DNA from: Hedera helix
Taxonomy: Eukaryota > Streptophyta > Magnoliopsida > Apiales > Araliaceae
Reading direction: 5' to 3'
Length of the DNA: 64,000 nucleotides
NCBI GenBank assembly: GCA_947179155.2
Contig: OX359282.1
Location: forward strand, 13,106,533-13,170,532
Within the stretch, counting starts at the first letter, position 1. Every line of letters starts with the position of its first letter. Shown here piece after piece: positions 23,029-35,733 of the stretch. The notes beneath the pieces are model-generated. The model saw only the letters and a program-made list of their open reading frames with translations. It was not told where the DNA came from and did no database searches. The translations under genes were made by a program, and so were the position numbers.

Positions 23029-24047
23029 GCAAGTCTAACATACAACACATACGCAGTTTATGCTTTCATATAAACTTTTAACATGCATTGACTGAACATA
23101 ATTATCCATTTAATATCACATATAACTCACGTTCCAACAATTTATATCACATTGACACACAAAGTGTATAAATCATGTTCGTAAATCGTAAACATAAAAC
23201 ATAACAGTTAGAAGGCTTGTAAACATCAGTTAAAGACTTCACATATCATCTATTGCATAATAACATGACATTACACATCTCATTTAACATTTTAACAATA
23301 CTACACAAGTAGCACATAGCAAGAGTTAGAACACTTGCCTTGAAACCATGTTAGGGTTTTCCCGGGAAATCGTTAAACGCCTACAAAAAGGGTTACGCGA
23401 CCCCGAATGTTAGTTTATCAAATTTTCCTTTTGAATAAGTCTTATAATAACTTAACTACACTATTTTCATTGGTGGAATCATTTCGTTAAGTGGCGAACT
23501 CAAAATCCTAATTTTAAGTGCTTCCACCCGAATGGTCCCTTAGTTTTTCAACTTTGACGTCCTTTACGATAACTGCCATAACTTTGTCATACAGAAACAT
23601 TTTTGAGTGATTCTTGAGTCTAAATTACTTAGAATTTCATGATCTACAACTTTCATTTAGGTTTCTAAGGCAGATTCAGACTTTAAATTTTCGGAAATTT
23701 GAAAAAAATATTCTGCGAGTATATTAAACTTATATTTCTTTGATCCGATTGGTAAAACATGATACCTCAAGCATTAATTTGCTAAGATAACATGTTCTAA
23801 CACTCCGTATCACTTCATAACATAAAAATAACAAAATCATAAACCTACTTATATAAGATTTCATGACTTTTTCTCAAGAACACGAAGAACGAATCGAAGA
23901 ACACGAAGAACAAAGTTTCATCGTTCTTCGTTTCGACTACTAAAACTTGATGCCACAAGCATTATTTAGCAAGGCCATTATGTTTCATCATCCCATAACA
24001 CTAAATTACCAAATCATAAGCCTACTTATGTAGAAATTATGACTTTT

Positions 24048-24404
24048 GCTCAAGAACACACGAAGAACGAAAAATCGTACATGGTAACGACTTATGTTCT
24101 TGAGCTTTTGGATTTCATACTTGAAATAATTTGAGCATTATAACTGCTTACATATGTGATTATAACACTTTATAATTGACAAAATTTGGTCATTATAACG
24201 ACTTGTTTACTTAATTATAACAATTTATAATAATACTCCAGAACATACGAAGAACACGGAGAACGGATAAACCGTACATGGATACGACGTATGCTCTTGA
24301 ACTTTAAACTATGAAATGAAATTTGACATAACAACGACTTGCTCAAGTCATAAGGAACACGGAGAACAAAAAATCGTACATGGCTACGACTTATGTTCTT
24401 GAGC
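24048..24404. repeat. Three foldback modules of about 60 nt in solo LTR 1
   Basis: Modules at 24048-24105, 24236-24301 and 24341-24404 each begin GCTCAAGAACA or a variant, contain CGTACATGG and ACGAC, and end TGTTCTTGAGC or a variant. The ends pair as stems of 11 or more bp. A looser fourth copy is at 23874-23935. They lie downstream of the TATA box in the direction of transcription, so they would be in the RNA leader. Confidence 0.8.
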
Positions 24405-24571
24405 CTCATCGATAAAATAAAACTTTAAGCATAATAACGATTAAGAATCGTACATTTTATTATTGCAAGCTTTAACTATTTCTTTGCAATCGATTCTTGT
24501 CTCACAAGAACTCTCTCTATATTTGCTCTTTAGCTTTCAAAAATGGTAAAGAACTAATGAACTTAAGCCTT

Positions 24572-24581
24572 CTATTTATAG
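24572..24581 (-). promoter_or_regulatory. Putative TATA box of solo LTR 1
   Basis: The minus strand reads CTATAAATAG followed by AAGGCTTAAG, matching the array LTR context. The second solo LTR has CTATAAATAG at 61520-61529. Confidence 0.5.
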
Positions 24582-25169
24582 GACTTTCAAAGTTAGGGTA
24601 TTTTGGTCATTAGGACCAAGCTTCTTGAACAAGCTTAACAAAGCTTCTCCAACACACTTCTTTTAGCTTCCAAAGCAAGCTTGGTGAGCTCTTTCTTCCG
24701 ACTTCTGTATATCGGATAAATCGCGTGCGATTAATTTAAAATATTTCGCATTAGTAATTTAAGTTTTAATTAGTTATACATATTTTATTCATAAAATACA
24801 TCATACAGTATTAATATGATGTCTCGTCTGACCCTCAAAGTTTTTCTTGAATTAATCTCGAATAACCTTCCGTGTATTTTTCTCAAATACACCTACCGGG
24901 CGACGCGATTGATAAATTTCTTTCATTCTAGACACTAATTATGATTGAATAATATAATTAGGTATTAATCTGATAAATTTGATTATTCAAATTTAATGTT
25001 AACCTATCTCATGATCCGTTTGATGAAAACAATACGGATGAATTACCAGTTTAATTATATAACAGTCTGATTCCAACTAAATGGTTAACTTCTACTGATT
25101 TAAAATTTTGATATTACTGAGTTTTGTTCCGAATGAACACTTTTCTGTAAAGTGAAAAGTCTAAAAGAC

Positions 25170-25760
25170 TTGGCACGTTTTTCGGTGAATAGTGTTTTTG
25201 ACGACCATTTCTCAGAAATGGTTAGAAGACCAAAAAGTCAAAAATAATATTTATTTTTGTCTTTTCCTTATTTCGTCTTATTCCCGACACACTTTTCGAG
25301 AAAATCTTTTATTGCTTATTACGCACCGGTGTTGCATACAAACACTGTATCCATCAACGGTTTGATCAAAAACGGAAAGCGTTTTTGTTTGAAGAGCGAT
25401 TTACGTTTTATTTATGGAAAAATATAAGTGGCTCCCTGGTATCTATTCCCCGTATAAATGCTATATCGTGAAATAGAAAAAGTCCAAACGTTGAAAAGAA
25501 CGTTCAAAAAGACGACAAACGTTTTCTCGTAAATCGTGTCTTTTTCGTCTTTTTCCCAAGAAAATTTTATTGATTCCCTGGCATCTAAACCTCATATTAA
25601 CACTATATCGTGAAATACAAGAAGTCCTACAGATGAATGAAACAGTCAAATGAATGAAAAATGTCACCTCGTGAATAGTACTTTTACACGTTTTTCGAGA
25701 AAAACTTTTATTGACTGTTACGTGTTTTCAAATCGTGGGAAGGTTGAATCGGGAAACAGA
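25170..25760. repeat. Degenerate 150-190-bp repeats upstream of the LTR promoter
   Basis: Three or four diverged units share phrases such as CTATATCGTGAAATA, GTGAATAGT and CGAGAAAA-CTTTTATTG. The matching region in the other solo LTR is about 62220-62720. Confidence 0.55.
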
Positions 25761-25807
25761 ATGTCAATTTAACCTTCACATTTTGCTCAAGGGCCTAGGT
25801 TATTTTC

Positions 25808-25843
25808 TAGGGTTTAGACCCTAGGGTTAGGGTTTAGGTTTTA
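25808..25843. other. Telomere-like TTTAGGG motif with inverted repeat
   Basis: CTAGGGTTTAGACCCTAG is a 7-bp-stem inverted repeat and is followed by GGTTAGGGTTTAGG. The other solo LTR keeps it at 62770-62805. Confidence 0.65.
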
Positions 25844-26170
25844 ACTCTTTTTCCAATTTAGGTTTTTGCCCTAAATTGACTTCTGATTTTTAATAAGTGT
25901 TAAGGTTAACTACTTGAACCAAAACACAAAATCCTACACATAGATATTTCATACAACACATTTAAAAGCTCAATTCAAGCTTTACTAATCACATAACACA
26001 TAGTTTAGGTTAAAGAATTTAACCTCTTAGTTGTATACGATCGTAGTTTTGAGTCGTATATATTCTTTCAGATAACTCAAGGTATGCTTGAGAAATCCTT
26101 CTTTAGGTTTTGAATTGACAACCTTGCTTAGATCTTGTTAGATCACTTTTGAAATATTTGGGATATTACA

Positions 26171-26458
26171 AAAATGATGCACCATGAGCATAAAATGACT
26201 AAAATCATGATTTTTCAAAGTAAATAAAGCATGACTGCAAGACCCATTTGTTTATATATGCTACAGCTAACACCAATATCTTATATAGGCATGCATTACT
26301 AAGATCAAAACATTTAAACAAGTAAATACATAGTCAAATGAAAGCGAAAATGAAAGAAAAAGGAGTTAAAACGTTACCCAAAGTGCGTAGATGGATTTAA
26401 TCGGAACAGATTTTGCCAAAAGATGTCCAAAAGACGAAAAAGCCGGGTGGGGGACGAG
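26171..26458. other. Tat-element sequence between solo LTR and minisatellite
   Basis: AT-rich and non-coding. It continues the sequence interrupted at 22248. Nothing else is recognised. Confidence 0.4.
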
Positions 26459-26471
26459 GAAAACTGAAAAC

Positions 26472-27062
26472 GACCCGTCAGATACGATACCTGACCAATT
26501 AAAAAACGACCAGTCAGAAACGATACCTGACCAATTGAAAAAACGACCCGTCAGATACGATACCTGACCAATTGAAAAACGACCAGTCAGAAACGATACC
26601 TGACCAATTGAAAAACGACCCGTCAGATACGATACCTGACCAATTGAAAAACGACCAGTCAGAAATGATACCTGACCAATTGAAAAACGACCAGTCAGAA
26701 ACGATACCTGACCAATTGAAAAACGACCCGTCAGATACGATACCTGACCAATTGAAAAACGACCAGTCAGAAACGATACCTGACCAATTGAAAAACGACC
26801 CGTCAGATACGATACCTGACCAATTGAAAAACGACCCATCAGATACGATACCTGACCAATTGAAAAACGACCAGTCAGAAACGATACCTGACCGATTGAA
26901 AAAGACGACCCGTCAGATACGATACCTGACCAATTGAAAAATGACTCGTCAGATCCGATACCTGACCAATTGAAAAATGACCCGTCAGATCCGATACCTG
27001 ACCAATTGAAGAACGACCCGTCAGATCCGATGCCTGACCAATCCAAAAACGACCGTCGGATA
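26472..27062. repeat. 36-bp minisatellite, about 16 units plus a partial unit
   Basis: The unit is GACC-GTCAGA-ACGATACCTG then ACCAATTGAAAAAC. Two unit types (GACCCGTCAGATACG and GACCAGTCAGAAACG) largely alternate, giving a 72-bp dimer pattern. The last three units carry TCAGATCCGATACC. Because 36 is divisible by 3, several frames stay open on both strands; I do not call a gene here. Confidence 0.88.
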
Positions 27063-27240
27063 CGAAACCCAAGCGACATCCATTTGTGAAATTTGAATCG
27101 ACCCTTACACTATCATGTTGAATGCGGCATTTGCATTATCTCAACATATGCATTGCATCGATAAAACACGTACTGTCTTTCCCGTGCGTCAGGTGCCTAC
27201 TTCTTTATCATGTTCATTTTCATATGTCATTCCATAAACA

Positions 27241-27257
27241 TGATAAAGAGGGGCAGC
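27241..27257 (+). other. Polypurine tract of the Tat element
   Basis: TGATAAAGAGGGGCAGC stands directly before the LTR start TGTAGACACCC. Confidence 0.75.
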
Positions 27258-29432
27258 TGTAGACACCCAAATTTTGCACTTGTGTACTAACCCTAACAGG
27301 AGGGCAAAATCGTCAATTGACCTGACATACGAAAAGGAGAGGTGGGCGCCAACACGCAGTTCCCACCACGGCTTACGATCAAGGCTGCCAAACGCAAAAC
27401 GAGAATTGAGTCGTTTGAGGCGAGACCTACGGGCAATCCAGACGGAGCCCGATACGATCGCCAAAGAAGGCCAAGGACCATGGCGATTACAGCATTAGGG
27501 GGGGTCTCGATGCCGGGAAACCATTTCGAGAAATGATTTATGTATCAAGAAACAGCCTTCCAAAATAATACAGCAGAAATTGGCGAATTAAGACCGCGTG
27601 ACACGAAATTCGAGAAAAATGAGCCGGACAGCCGCAGATGCAATCGCGGCCACCGACAAAGGGGGCAGGCTCGCGGCTCGAGGGCGGCACACGGCAGCCG
27701 AGGCGACGGCTCGGACGGCCACAGCAGGTCCAGCCGCAGATGATGTATCTGCGGCTGCCTGCTGAACCAGTATACATCGCCATTTTCCACCCGAGAAGAA
27801 GGAGAAGGAAGAAAAAGAAAGAAAATAGAGAGAGAGATAGAGCGCGCGGGAGGAGAGAGAGAGTTCGGATCTTGGCTAGATTCAAGCAATAGATTCATTT
27901 TGTTGTGTTAATTAGTTTAGTGATCTTGTGGTGTAATCCGATTTGTGGTATAAGAAGCTTGAACCGGCGTTTTGCAAGGTGAAAAGGATGTTTGTTTGGG
28001 TTTTTATTGCTTGTATTGTTAGCGTAGCATTGTGATTGATTTATTTGATATAGTTGTTGTTGTAATGGTGATGATCCGTGGATTAGGTGTCGTTAGCGAG
28101 GGTTCCATCGGAACGTAATTCCTCCTAACGTCCCGATGACGTCCGTACGGTGATTTTTTGTTCGTTATGGTAATGAGTAATGCGTAGTGTTGAGTTAATG
28201 ATATTTGGGTTATGTAATGTGATAGCAAATGTCTAAATCTTGTTAGATTTGGTTTAGTATTGGTTGGGCTGTGATTGGATGATTGTGAGCCTAGGGAGGA
28301 GGTCCTAGTGATCGAATCCCGATGATGGACGTTTTGGTATATGTAATCGTGGCATAGGGTCCATGGCGGTGTATTTGTAATATCAGGCCTTAACGCGATA
28401 TCAATCGTGATTGGGTTAAGGCCCCATAATAATAATAAAGTATGTGATTGTGGGTGTTTGGGGTCGTCTAGATGGCTCACATGCCCATGGATAGCCCCGA
28501 CACGTTGAGAGTGCTTGTTTTAATTTACGACATAAAAAATGGTTTTCCAAAATAAGGCAAACGATGAAGATTTTATAAAAGTGATCAAATTAGGATATTA
28601 GACACACGAGGTTTAAAAAGTAAAGAGTTTTGGGCGAAACTTTGATCCTTGTTTGACGAAAAGGCTATATTTGGTTTTGAAATATCATAAAAGATGTTTT
28701 CGGAATAAATAAATAAACGTTTTCATTAAACTTTGTGCATAGGGTTAAAGAGTTCTAGAAGTTGCCTTCATTTTATTTATATTTACTGTTAGAAGGCAAT
28801 GTATAGTCTCGATTCCTATTTGACAAAAGTTTAAAAACTATTATTTTCTAAAATGACATCTAATAAAAAACCTCATCGTTTTCGAAATTAAAATCAATCT
28901 TTCTTATAAAAAGCGAAGCCTCATCATTTGGGTCAAAAGACGTCTAAAACGCTTTCCCGACAAAACACATTTTGACATATAAAATCAAAGCAACTTTATG
29001 CAAAAGGACACCACAAACCTCCATTTAGGCACACACACACACGCGCGCGCACACACGCATTTTAAGATTTAAAAGGATAGGAAAACATCGAGATTGCGGT
29101 AACCGTATTTCACGGAAGTCGGGGGGTGCCTAACACCTTCCCCTCGCTTAAGCAAGCCCCCGGACTCTAGGAATCTCGGTTTGCGGACCAATTGAATCAG
29201 AGTCACATATGAGCCATTACGATTACGAAAACAAAATTCGGATGAGTTGGTACATCCATTTCAACAATACCAACTGGCGACTCTGGTAAATTGGCTCATA
29301 AAAATTAAACATTTCAAAACCCCGTCGACACTAAGCCGACCCTCTTCAAAAGTCACATCTTAATCTAAAGGCTAAAATTGGAAAGGGCTTTTAATTATAA
29401 AAAATGAAACGACGAAAATCCCGGCGTCGACA
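27258..29432 (+). repeat. 3' LTR of the Tat element (2175 bp)
   Basis: It starts TGTAGAC and ends GTCGACA, near-perfect short inverted ends. It contains the motif GGTGCCTAACACC (29125-29137) followed by TTCCC, which is common in plant Tat-type LTRs, a strong GC-rich hairpin at 27722-27764, and an alternating CA/CG run at 29034-29057. A partner LTR is not in the window. Confidence 0.75.
27722..27764. other. 18-bp-stem hairpin in the Tat LTR
   Basis: CAGCAGG, a two-base bulge (TC), then CAGCCGCAGAT; a GATGT loop; then ATCTGCGGCTG and CCTGCTG. All 18 stem pairs match. A further copy of CAGCCGCAGAT is at 27629-27639, so the arm is also part of a direct repeat. Confidence 0.8.
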
Positions 29433-30085
29433 CCCCCTTATAATAATTTCGTCCCTGAAATTTTCAATATAAGGTAACTCCAAAAATATGAGGGTAATTC
29501 TTCCTCATCAGGTTCTCTGTACCTATATACCATATAGATACCTAACGCAGTGTATACCTTATCGCATACCTCTTAAACCAATTCTAGGTTTTAAACTCCC
29601 AACAATTGTTTTCCTCAGATTAAATTTTAAACTCAATCCTTACAAATGATTCCGTCCTTGGAATTTCTATTACCAATGAAATATCAGAGTTTGTTTCATT
29701 TCCAACTCTTTACAACCCCATGCCTATCCGACAATTCACATCGATTATCGCTTAACTTATTGCTTTATAAACACCGTCCTAGTCTCTTCGTGATAGGATT
29801 CTAATTCCTTTCCAGTGATCGGCCATCACTTTACTAGGGTTAGCTTTATATCCAAACCTCAAATTCTGCTCGAATCCTCGAAAGCTTAAAATTTTCTCAA
29901 ATCAACTATCTACTACTTCCTCATCCAAGGATTAGCGTAGCCTTAAATTACATCAATTACCTAAGACCGTACTCATCAGTCTTATGAATATCCACAATTT
30001 ACCTAAGACCATAATCATCTGTCTTATGAATTCTCTCAATTTAACTAAGACCATAATCATCAGTCTTATGAATTTTCGGGTCATT
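29433..30085. other. Remnant of an older retroelement into which the Tat element inserted
   Basis: TTATAATAATTTCGTCCCTGAAATTTTC resembles the polypurine-side internal sequence of the array element (TTATGAAATTTCGTCCCCGAAATT at 1550), so this is probably an old minus-strand internal flank. At 29955-30075 a unit of about 50 bp (CTAAGACCATAATCATC-GTCTTATGAAT) is repeated three times. The end, CGGGTCATTACA, looks like an LTR terminus. No gene is seen. Confidence 0.45.
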
Positions 30086-30086
30086 A

Positions 30087-33000
30087 CAGTTATTTTCTCT
30101 AAATTTGTAAGCAAATAGGTGATTTAGAGTAATATTACTTCGTTATACTTTGGTTAGCTTCAAAAGGAGCAATCCTATCAGTCTCATATTTAAAATAATG
30201 CGTACATCGCACACAAATTTTCATTTAAGAAAACTTGCTATTTGTTTCATTATTTCCTCTAAATCTGCAAACAAATAGGTGATTTAGAATCATATTACTT
30301 CGTTCTACTATGGCTAGCCTCAAAAGGAGCAATCCTATCACTCTTGCATTAAAAATAATGTGTACAACGCACACAAGTTTTCATTTTAGGAAACTTGCTC
30401 TTTGTTTCGTTATTTTCTCTAAATTTTCTAACGGAGAGGTGATTTAGAGTCTTATTATTTTGTTTTACTTTGTTTAGCATTAGAATGAGCAATCCAATCA
30501 CTCTCGCATTAAAAATGATGCTTACAACTCATACAAGTCTTTATTTAAGGAAACCTTTTAATTGTTTCATCATTTTATTTAAATTTGCGAACAAATACGT
30601 GATTTAGAGTCATATTACTTCGTTATACTTCTGTTAGCATCAAAAGCAGCAATCATATCACTCTCGCATTTAAAACAATACATACAATGCACACAAGTCT
30701 TAATTTAAGGAAACTTGCTACTTATTTTGTTATTTCTCTAAAGTTGCAAGCAAATAGGTGATTTAGAGTCTTATTATTTCGTTCTACATTGTTTAGCATT
30801 AAAGGGAGCATTCCAATCACTCTCGCATTGAAAATAATGTTTACAACGCACACACGTCTTCATTTTATAAACTGTCTAATAGTTTCGTTATTTGTTTCAA
30901 TTTTTCAAATATATAGGTAATTTAGAGTTCTATTACTTCATTCTACTTTATTTAGCATCAAAAGGAATAAATCTATCACTCTCATAATCAAAATGATGCT
31001 TACAACTCACACAAGTCTTCATTTAAGAAAACCTTTTAATTGTTTCGCCATTTCATTTAAATTTGCGACCAAATAGGTGATTTAGAGTCATATTATTTCG
31101 TTATACTTTGGTTATCCTCAAAAGTAGTAATCATATCACTCTCGAATTTCAAACATTGCGTACAATACACACAAGTCTTCATTTAAGGAAACTTTCTATT
31201 TATTTCGTTATTTCCGCTAAATTTACAAACAAATAGGTGTTTTAGTGTCATATTACTGCGTTATACTTTGGTTAGCCTCAAAAGGAGAAATCCTATCACT
31301 CTCACATTTAAAACAATGTATACAATACACACAAGTCTTCATTTAAGGAAACTTACTATTTCTTTAGTTATTTTCTCTAACTTTGCAAACAAATAAGAGA
31401 TTTAGAGTCATATTACTTAGTTATACTTTGGTTAGCCATAAAAAGAGCAATCCTATCAATCTCGTATTTAAAAGAATGTGTACAACTCACACAAATTTTT
31501 ATTTAAGAAAACTTGCTATTTGTTTCATTATTTCCTCTAAATCTGCACAAAAAAATATAGGCCTCCAGAGTTATGTTATTTCGTTCTACTTTGGTTAGCC
31601 TCAATAGGAATAATTCTATCACCCTCACATTTAAAACAATGCATACAACGCACAAAAGTATTTATTTAAGGAAACTTGTTATTTGTTTCGTTATTTTCTC
31701 TAAATTTGCAAACAAATGGTGATTTAGAGTTATATTACTTCGTTATACTTTAGTTAGCCCCAAAACGAGCAATCCAATCACTCTCACATTTAAAACAATA
31801 CGAACAACGCACACATGTCTTCATTTACGAAAACTTGTTATTTGTTTCGTTATTTACTCTAAATTTGCAAACAAATAGGTGATTTCGATTCATATTAATT
31901 CATTCTATTTTGGTTCACCTCAAAAGGAATAATCCTATCACTCTCGCATTTAAAACAATGCGTTCAACGCACACAAGTCTTTATTTTACGAAACTTGTTA
32001 TTTGTTTCGTTATTTCATGTAAATTTGTTAGCAAATAAGTGATTTAGAGTCTTATTAATTCGTTCTACTTTTTTAGCATTAAAAGGAGCAATCCAATCAC
32101 CATCGCATTGAAAATGATACTTAAAACTCACACAAGTCTTTATTTTAGAAAACCTTTTAATTATTTCATCATTTTATTTAAATTTGCAAACAAATACTTG
32201 ATTTAGAGTCATATTACTTTGTTATACTTTGGTTAGCCTTAAAAGAAGCAATTATATCACTCTTGTATTTAAAACAATACATACAAGGCACACATGTCTT
32301 CATTTACGAAAACTTGCTATTTGTTTCATTATTTTCTCTAAATTTGCAAACAAATAGGTGATTTAGATTCATATTACTTTTTTCTACTTTGGTTAGCCTC
32401 AAAAGGAGCAATCCTATCACGCTCGCATTTAAAACAATGCATAGAACACACAAAAGTCTTCATTAAAGGAAATTTGCTATTTGTTTCGTTATTTCCTCTA
32501 AATCTACGAACAAATAGGTGATTTAGAGTCATATTATTTCATTCTACTTTGGTTAGCCTCAAAGGGAGCAATTCTATCACTCTCTCATTTAAAACAATGT
32601 GTACAACGCACGCAAGTCTTTATTTAAGAAAATTTGCAATTTATTTCGTTATTTTCTCTAAATTTACAAACAAATAGGTGATTTAGAGTCATGTGAATTC
32701 GTTATACTTTGGTTAGTCTCAAAAGTAGTAATCCTATCAATCTCGTATTTAATGCGTACATCGCACACAAATTTTCATTTAAGAAAACTTGCTATTTGTT
32801 TCATTATTTCCTCTAAATCTGCAAACAAATAGGTGATTTAGAGTCATATTATTTCGTTCTACTTTGGTTAGCTTCAAAAGGACTCCTATCACTCTCGCAT
32901 TTAAAACAATATGTACAACGCACATAAGTCTTTATTTTAGGAAACTTGCTCTTTATTTCGTTATTTTCTCAAAATTTTCTACCAAAGAGGTGATTTAGAG

Positions 33001-35137
33001 TCTTATTATTTCTTTCTACTTTGTTTAGCAATAGAAGTAGCAATCCAATCACTCTCGCATTGAAAATGATGCTTACAACTCATACAAGTATTCATTTAAG
33101 GAAATCTGTTAATTGTTTTGTCATTTTATTTAAATTTCTGAACAAATATGTGATTTAGAGTCATATTACTTTGTTATACTCCTGTTAGCCTCAAAAGGAG
33201 CAATTCTATCACTCTCGCATTTAAAAGAATGCATACAATGCACACAAGTCTTCATTTAAGGAAACTTGCTATTTATTTTGTTATTTCTCTAAATTTGCAA
33301 ACAAATAGGTGATTTATAGTTATATTATTTCGTTCTACTTTGGTTAGCCTCAAAAGTGGCAATCCTACAACTCTCGCATTTAAAACAATACGTGTAACAC
33401 ACAAGTCTTCATTTAAGGAAACTTGCTATTTGTTTTGTTAATTCCTCTAAATTTGCAAACAAATAAGTGATTTAGAGTAATATTACTTCGTTCTACTTTG
33501 GTTAACCTCAAAATGAGCAAAATTATCATTCTCGCATTTAAAACAATGCATACAATGCACACAAGTTTTCATTTAAGAAAATTTGGTATTTGTTTCATTA
33601 TTTCATCTAAATTTGCAAACAAGTAGGTGGTTTAGTGTCGTATTACTTCGTTATACTTTGGTTAGCCTCAAAAAGAGTAATCCTATCAATTTTGTATTTA
33701 AATCAATGCGTACAATGCATACTAATCTTCATTTAAGAAAACTTGCTATTTGTTTTGTTATTTCCTCTAAATCTGCAAACATATAAATGATTTAGAGCCA
33801 TATTACTTCATTCTACTTTGGTTATCCTCAAAAGGAGCAATCCCGTCACTCTCACATTTAAAACAATGCATACAACATACACAAGTCTTCATTTAAGAAA
33901 ATTTACTTTTGTTTCGTTATTTTCTCTAAATTTGCAAATAAATAAGTGATTTAGAGTTATATTACTTCGTTTTACTTTGGTTAGGCTCAAAATAAACAAT
34001 CCTATCATTCTCGCATTTGAAACAATGCGTACAATGCATCTAAATTTTCAATTTTGGAAACTTGTCATTTGTTTTGTTATTTGCTCTAAATTTTCAAATA
34101 AATAGGTGAGTTAGAGTCATATTATTTCGTTCTACTTTGGTTAGCCGCAAAAGAAGCAATTATATCACTCTTGCCTTTAAAATAATGCGTACAATGCACA
34201 CAAGTATTTATTTAAAGAAACTTGCTATTTGTTTCATTATTTTTTTTAAATTTAGAGACAAATAGGTGATTTAGAGTCATATTACTTCGTTTTACTTTTG
34301 TTAGCTTCAAAAGGAGCAATCCTATAACTCTCGTATTTAAAACAATGCATACAACAACGCACACAAGTTTTTATTTTAGGAAATTTGCTATTTGTTTCGT
34401 TATTTCTTCTAATTTTGTAAACAAATAAGTGATTTAAAATCTTATTATTTTCGTTATACTTTGTTTAGAATCACTCTTGCACTAAAAATGATGCTTACAA
34501 CTAACACATGTCTTCATTTAAGAAACTTTCTAATAGTTTCATTATTTGTTTCAATTTTTTAAATAAATATCTGATTTAGGGTCTTATTATTTCGTTATAC
34601 TTTGTTTATCATCAAAAGGAGCAACTCTACCACTCTAATCAAAATGATACTTACAACTCACACAAGTCTCATTTAAGAAAACATTCTAATTGCTTCGTCA
34701 TTTTATTTAAATTTGTGAACAAATAGGTAATTTAGAGTCATACTACTTCGTTATATTTTGGTTATCCTCAAAAAGAGCAATTCTATCACTTTCGCATTTA
34801 AAACAATGCATAAAATACACACAAGTCTTCATTTAAGAAAACTTGCTATTTGTTTCGTTATTTTCTCTAAATTTGCAAATAAATAGGTGATTTAGAGTAA
34901 TATTACTTCTTTATACTTTGTTTAGTATGAAAATGAGCAATCCAATCACTTTTGCATTGAAAATGATGCTTACAACTCACACACGTCTTCATTTAGGAAA
35001 CTTTCTAATAGTTTCTTAATTTTCTCTAATTTTGAAAACAAATATGTGATTTAGAGTCATATTACTTCGTTCTATTTTGATTAGCCTTAAAATGAGCAAT
35101 TCTATCACTCTCGCATTTAAAATAATGCATACAACAC
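30087..35137. repeat. Satellite array, about 32 monomers of 159 bp
   Basis: The anchor GTGATTTAGAGTCATATTA recurs at 30121, 30281, 30441, 30601, 30760 and so on to 35050: 32 positions with a mean spacing of 159 bp, close to a nucleosome repeat. Monomers diverge but share GTTATACTTTGGTTAGCCTC, then GGAGCAATCCTATCACTCTC, and ACGCACACAAGTCTTCATTT. Variant monomers recur in the same order, which shows larger duplicated blocks. Non-coding. Confidence 0.9.
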
Positions 35138-35470
35138 ACACAAGTCTTGAGGATACATATTTATCATTGGCCCAACTTTTATTTATAAATATCATATATT
35201 TGCAACTTGTTTCTATAAAATTCTCTAAATAAATTGCTCAATTTAAAGCGTCTAGAATCCAACTCCATTTTTGTGTTCCGGTAGGTTAGTTACCGATAAA
35301 CTTGCAACAGAATGAGAGCTTTCACTTTCTTTTCTTTCTCTCATCCTTACGTGGAAACTCTATTTGTTTTTGAATTTGGCGAATTCTGGGATGGTCTGCC
35401 TAAGTTGTATGACTAATTCTGTTCGTATTAAATGAGTATGTTGTGCTCCATGTCTTCAAAATTAAGTGTT

Positions 35471-35733
35471 CTCCCTCTATTTCCAAATTAATGATATAAT
35501 TTAATTTTTAAAATCAAATGACGATATATTAAATTTTAAATTAATATATATTAATTTAATTTTAATTGATACAGTTATAATAATTATATAGTATATAACA
35601 AAAACTATTAATCATAAAATTTATTTTATTCTAAATTTTTATGGGTCATAATAATTTTAAAGTTTAATATGCCGTTATTTAATCTCAAAAGTCAATCAAA
35701 TTATATCTTTAATTTTAAAACGGATGTAATATC
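35471..35733. mobile_element. MITE-like repeat 1
   Basis: CTCCCTCTATTTCCAAATTA at the left pairs loosely with the reverse complement of AATTTTAAAACGGATGTAAT at the right; an inner GATATAATTT matches exactly. The CTCCCTC-type ends are typical of small Tc1/mariner-like MITEs in plants. Confidence 0.5.

Larger units (their letters stand above)
22249..26170 (-). mobile_element. Solo LTR (3922 bp) with AAAAT target duplication, family shared with 58997-63134
   Basis: The sequence runs from TGTAACGCCCCC to GATATTACA and is flanked on both sides by AAAAT (22244-22248 and 26171-26175). There is no internal domain. The homologous copy at 58997-63134 has the same ends and its own target duplication, which fixes both boundaries. 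Minus orientation follows from the TATA box at 24572-24581 and from resemblance of the TGTAACGCCCC end to the primer-site-proximal end of the array LTR. Inside are a TGAGC hairpin, foldback modules, degenerate promoter-side repeats and a telomere-like motif. It is the expected product of recombination between the two LTRs of a large element. Confidence 0.88.
8693..29432 (+). mobile_element. Tat-lineage Ty3/gypsy element, 3' part, with three nested insertions
   Basis: Ignoring the insertions, the order on the plus strand is integrase, spacer, two antisense genes, minisatellite, polypurine tract and 3' LTR. Antisense extra genes between integrase and the 3' LTR are known from Tat-lineage elements. 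The 5' LTR, gag, protease, RT and RNase H are missing because the large-LTR array interrupts the element at 8692/8693; they may lie beyond the left window edge. Nested in it are 9511-17399 and the solo LTR 22249-26170, each with a 5-bp target duplication. Confidence 0.8.

Noticed and set aside
26366..27079. A 237-codon minus-strand frame and a 121-codon plus-strand frame across the 36-bp minisatellite
   Set aside because: The unit length is a multiple of three, so several frames stay open on both strands; there is no domain and no sign of translation.
27189..27898. Several overlapping frames on both strands in the Tat LTR
   Set aside because: They lie in a GC-richer LTR promoter and leader region, with no domain and no conservation evidence.
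29270..29300. TGGCGACTCTGG in the Tat LTR as a primer-binding site
   Set aside because: It lies inside the LTR, upstream of the GTCGACA terminus that pairs with the LTR start, so it is not at an LTR/internal border.
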